A stretch of 64,000 nt of DNA from Paenarthrobacter sp. PH39-S1 (GTDB lineage Bacteria > Actinomycetota > Actinomycetes > Actinomycetales > Micrococcaceae), in the NCBI RefSeq assembly GCF_030063245.1, contig NZ_JASISR010000002.1:62001-126000 (forward strand), given 5' to 3'. Position 1 is the stretch's first letter. The number at the start of each line of letters is the position of its first letter. Position numbers and translations under genes: made by a program. Positions 63,283 to 64,000 of this stretch are shown here, one piece after another. The notes below the pieces were generated by a model that was not told the origin of the DNA, did not search any database, and saw nothing but the letters and a program-made list of their open reading frames with translations.

Positions 63283-63571
63283 TTACCAGCACGCGGGCAT
63301 GGAGAATTGTCCGCTGATGCAACGCCGTCCGGACTGCCCGGTGCAGACCGTCTTCCAGGTACAAAGTATTCCGCCACTGCACTACATGCGGGAACAGATC
63401 CCCGAAAAACGTCGAGTCCTCAGCCAGCAGCGCCTCAAGGTCCAGAGTGGTTTTCGTGGTGACCAGCTCGTCCAAACGGACCTGCCGGGGGGCGACCGCG
63501 GCCCAGTCCTTGGGCGAGACGTAGTCATGCTCAGGGTACGGGCGTCCGTCGCCAACGGCTTTGAAGATCAC
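63272..63571 (-). CDS. VapB-like conserved small protein
   Basis: 99 residues. It starts MIFKAVGDGRPYPEHDYVSP and ends with VQWRNTLYLEDGLHRAVRTA, LHQRTILHARVL. This matches a widespread actinobacterial protein often labelled as a VapB-family antitoxin. No toxin gene is adjacent: the neighbours are LytR_C downstream and a HAD-like gene upstream on the other strand. It is conserved in sequence, so a core role other than antitoxin is likely. Confidence 0.8.
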   Translation of the reverse strand: MIFKAVGDGRPYPEHDYVSPKDWAAVAPRQVRLDELVTTKTTLDLEALLAEDSTFFGDLFPHVVQWRNTLYLEDGLHRAVRTALHQRTILHARVLVIDD

Positions 63572-63692
63572 TTGTCCAGCCTAGAGAAAAGCATCGGGCA
63601 TGGGAACTCGACGGGCCAATGCGTCGTGGAGGGCCTGCCAATGGTTGTCGCCCGGCTGGTCAAGCGGGCGGGTGGACTGCAACTATGAACTC

Positions 63693-64000
63693 ATGGTTTC
63701 CGCTGCTGTTCCCCTGGCCCTGCTGCTCGACGTCGACGGTCCGATTGCCAGTCCGGTAACCCGCGATGTCCGGCCACGCATCATCAAGGATCTGCTGCGG
63801 CTCGCGCATGCCGGCGTCCCTGTCATCTTCAATACCGGCCGCTCCGATACGTTCATCAGGGAACAGGTGATGGCGCCAATGATCGCCGAGGGAATGCCCC
63901 CCGGAACGTTGGTTCACGCGATCTGCGAGAAGGGCGCGGTGTGGTTCAGTTACACGGCCGACAGCGTTGGACCACTGCACGTGGACGGCTCGTTGGCGGT
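63693..64000 (+). CDS. HAD-like hydrolase, 3'-truncated by window edge
   Basis: The frame from the ATG at 63693 (MVSAAVPLALLLDVDGPIAS) stays open to the last base, giving 102 residues. LLLDVDGP carries the HAD nucleophile Asp and the second Asp. VPVIFNTGRSDTFI matches motif II (Thr and Gly-Arg). The EKGAVWF context resembles sucrose/trehalose phosphate phosphatase-type (C2) HADs. The rest of the gene lies beyond the window. Confidence 0.75.
   Translation, partial: MVSAAVPLALLLDVDGPIASPVTRDVRPRIIKDLLRLAHAGVPVIFNTGRSDTFIREQVMAPMIAEGMPPGTLVHAICEKGAVWFSYTADSVGPLHVDGSLA

Noticed and set aside
1-64000. CRISPR arrays, rRNA genes, complete insertion sequences, prophage structural genes
   Set aside because: None seen. 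The repeats found are short tandem or palindromic ones, and no transposase is intact.

Overview
The window is a GC-rich actinobacterial chromosome segment, most likely from Arthrobacter or a close Micrococcaceae relative. The evidence is the base composition, frequent GTG starts, an actinobacterial Lhr-Nei2 pair, a RamB-type regulator divergent from isocitrate lyase, a c-di-AMP riboswitch ahead of a secreted cell-wall lytic protein, and an upp/tadA/tRNA-Ser neighbourhood. This is inferred from protein families; no 16S rRNA gene is present.

Layout. 0-11 kb is core-like: a YhgE/Pip protein cut by the window edge with its TetR regulator, a SixA-type phosphatase, a winged-helix protein without a receiver, an OmpR-type two-component system, a MarR/MFS pair, a riboswitch-controlled transglycosylase, upp, tadA and tRNA-Ser(CGA). 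11-18.2 kb is an accessory island beside the tRNA. It holds a large serine recombinase whose reading frame runs antisense through the tRNA, a decayed type IV pilin gene, a frameshifted unknown gene, a resolvase tail, an intact DJ-1/PfpI protein, a TrlF-type defence remnant and another unknown remnant. 18.2-34.5 kb carries a metallo-beta-lactamase-fold protein, YnfA, a YcnI copper-type cluster, Lhr helicase and Nei2 glycosylase, an RluA-type enzyme, a macrodomain protein, DedA, DUF1684, and an acyl-CoA dehydrogenase/SDR pair next to an enoyl-CoA hydratase fragment.

34.9-64 kb carries a GH76 glycosidase and an iron(III) ABC transporter behind a DtxR/IdeR-type iron box and a CRP/GlxR-like site. 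It continues with a YdeI-like protein, NUDIX and SRPBCC proteins, a monocarboxylate symporter with its DUF3311 partner, tgt and yhhQ (queuosine) flanking a frameshifted pyridoxal/HMP kinase, the glyoxylate shunt (ramB, aceA, aceB) with a long hairpin before aceB, and a FrnE-type oxidoreductase. Next come a glycosidase remnant and a sugar-catabolic cluster: a divergent ROK regulator, two TIM-barrel isomerase-like proteins and two Gfo/Idh/MocA oxidoreductases. The window ends with a TetR regulator, a LytR_C protein, a VapB-like protein and a truncated HAD-like gene.

Functional threads are acetate/propionate use (symporter, RamB, glyoxylate shunt), iron uptake, and a four-enzyme sugar module. 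The module's family composition matches the known levoglucosan/3-keto-sugar pathway (oxidation, elimination, hydration, reduction). No intact, clearly new defence system was found. The most unusual features are the recombinase-tRNA fusion frame, the pilin relic with a palindrome over its promoter, and the aceA-aceB hairpin.
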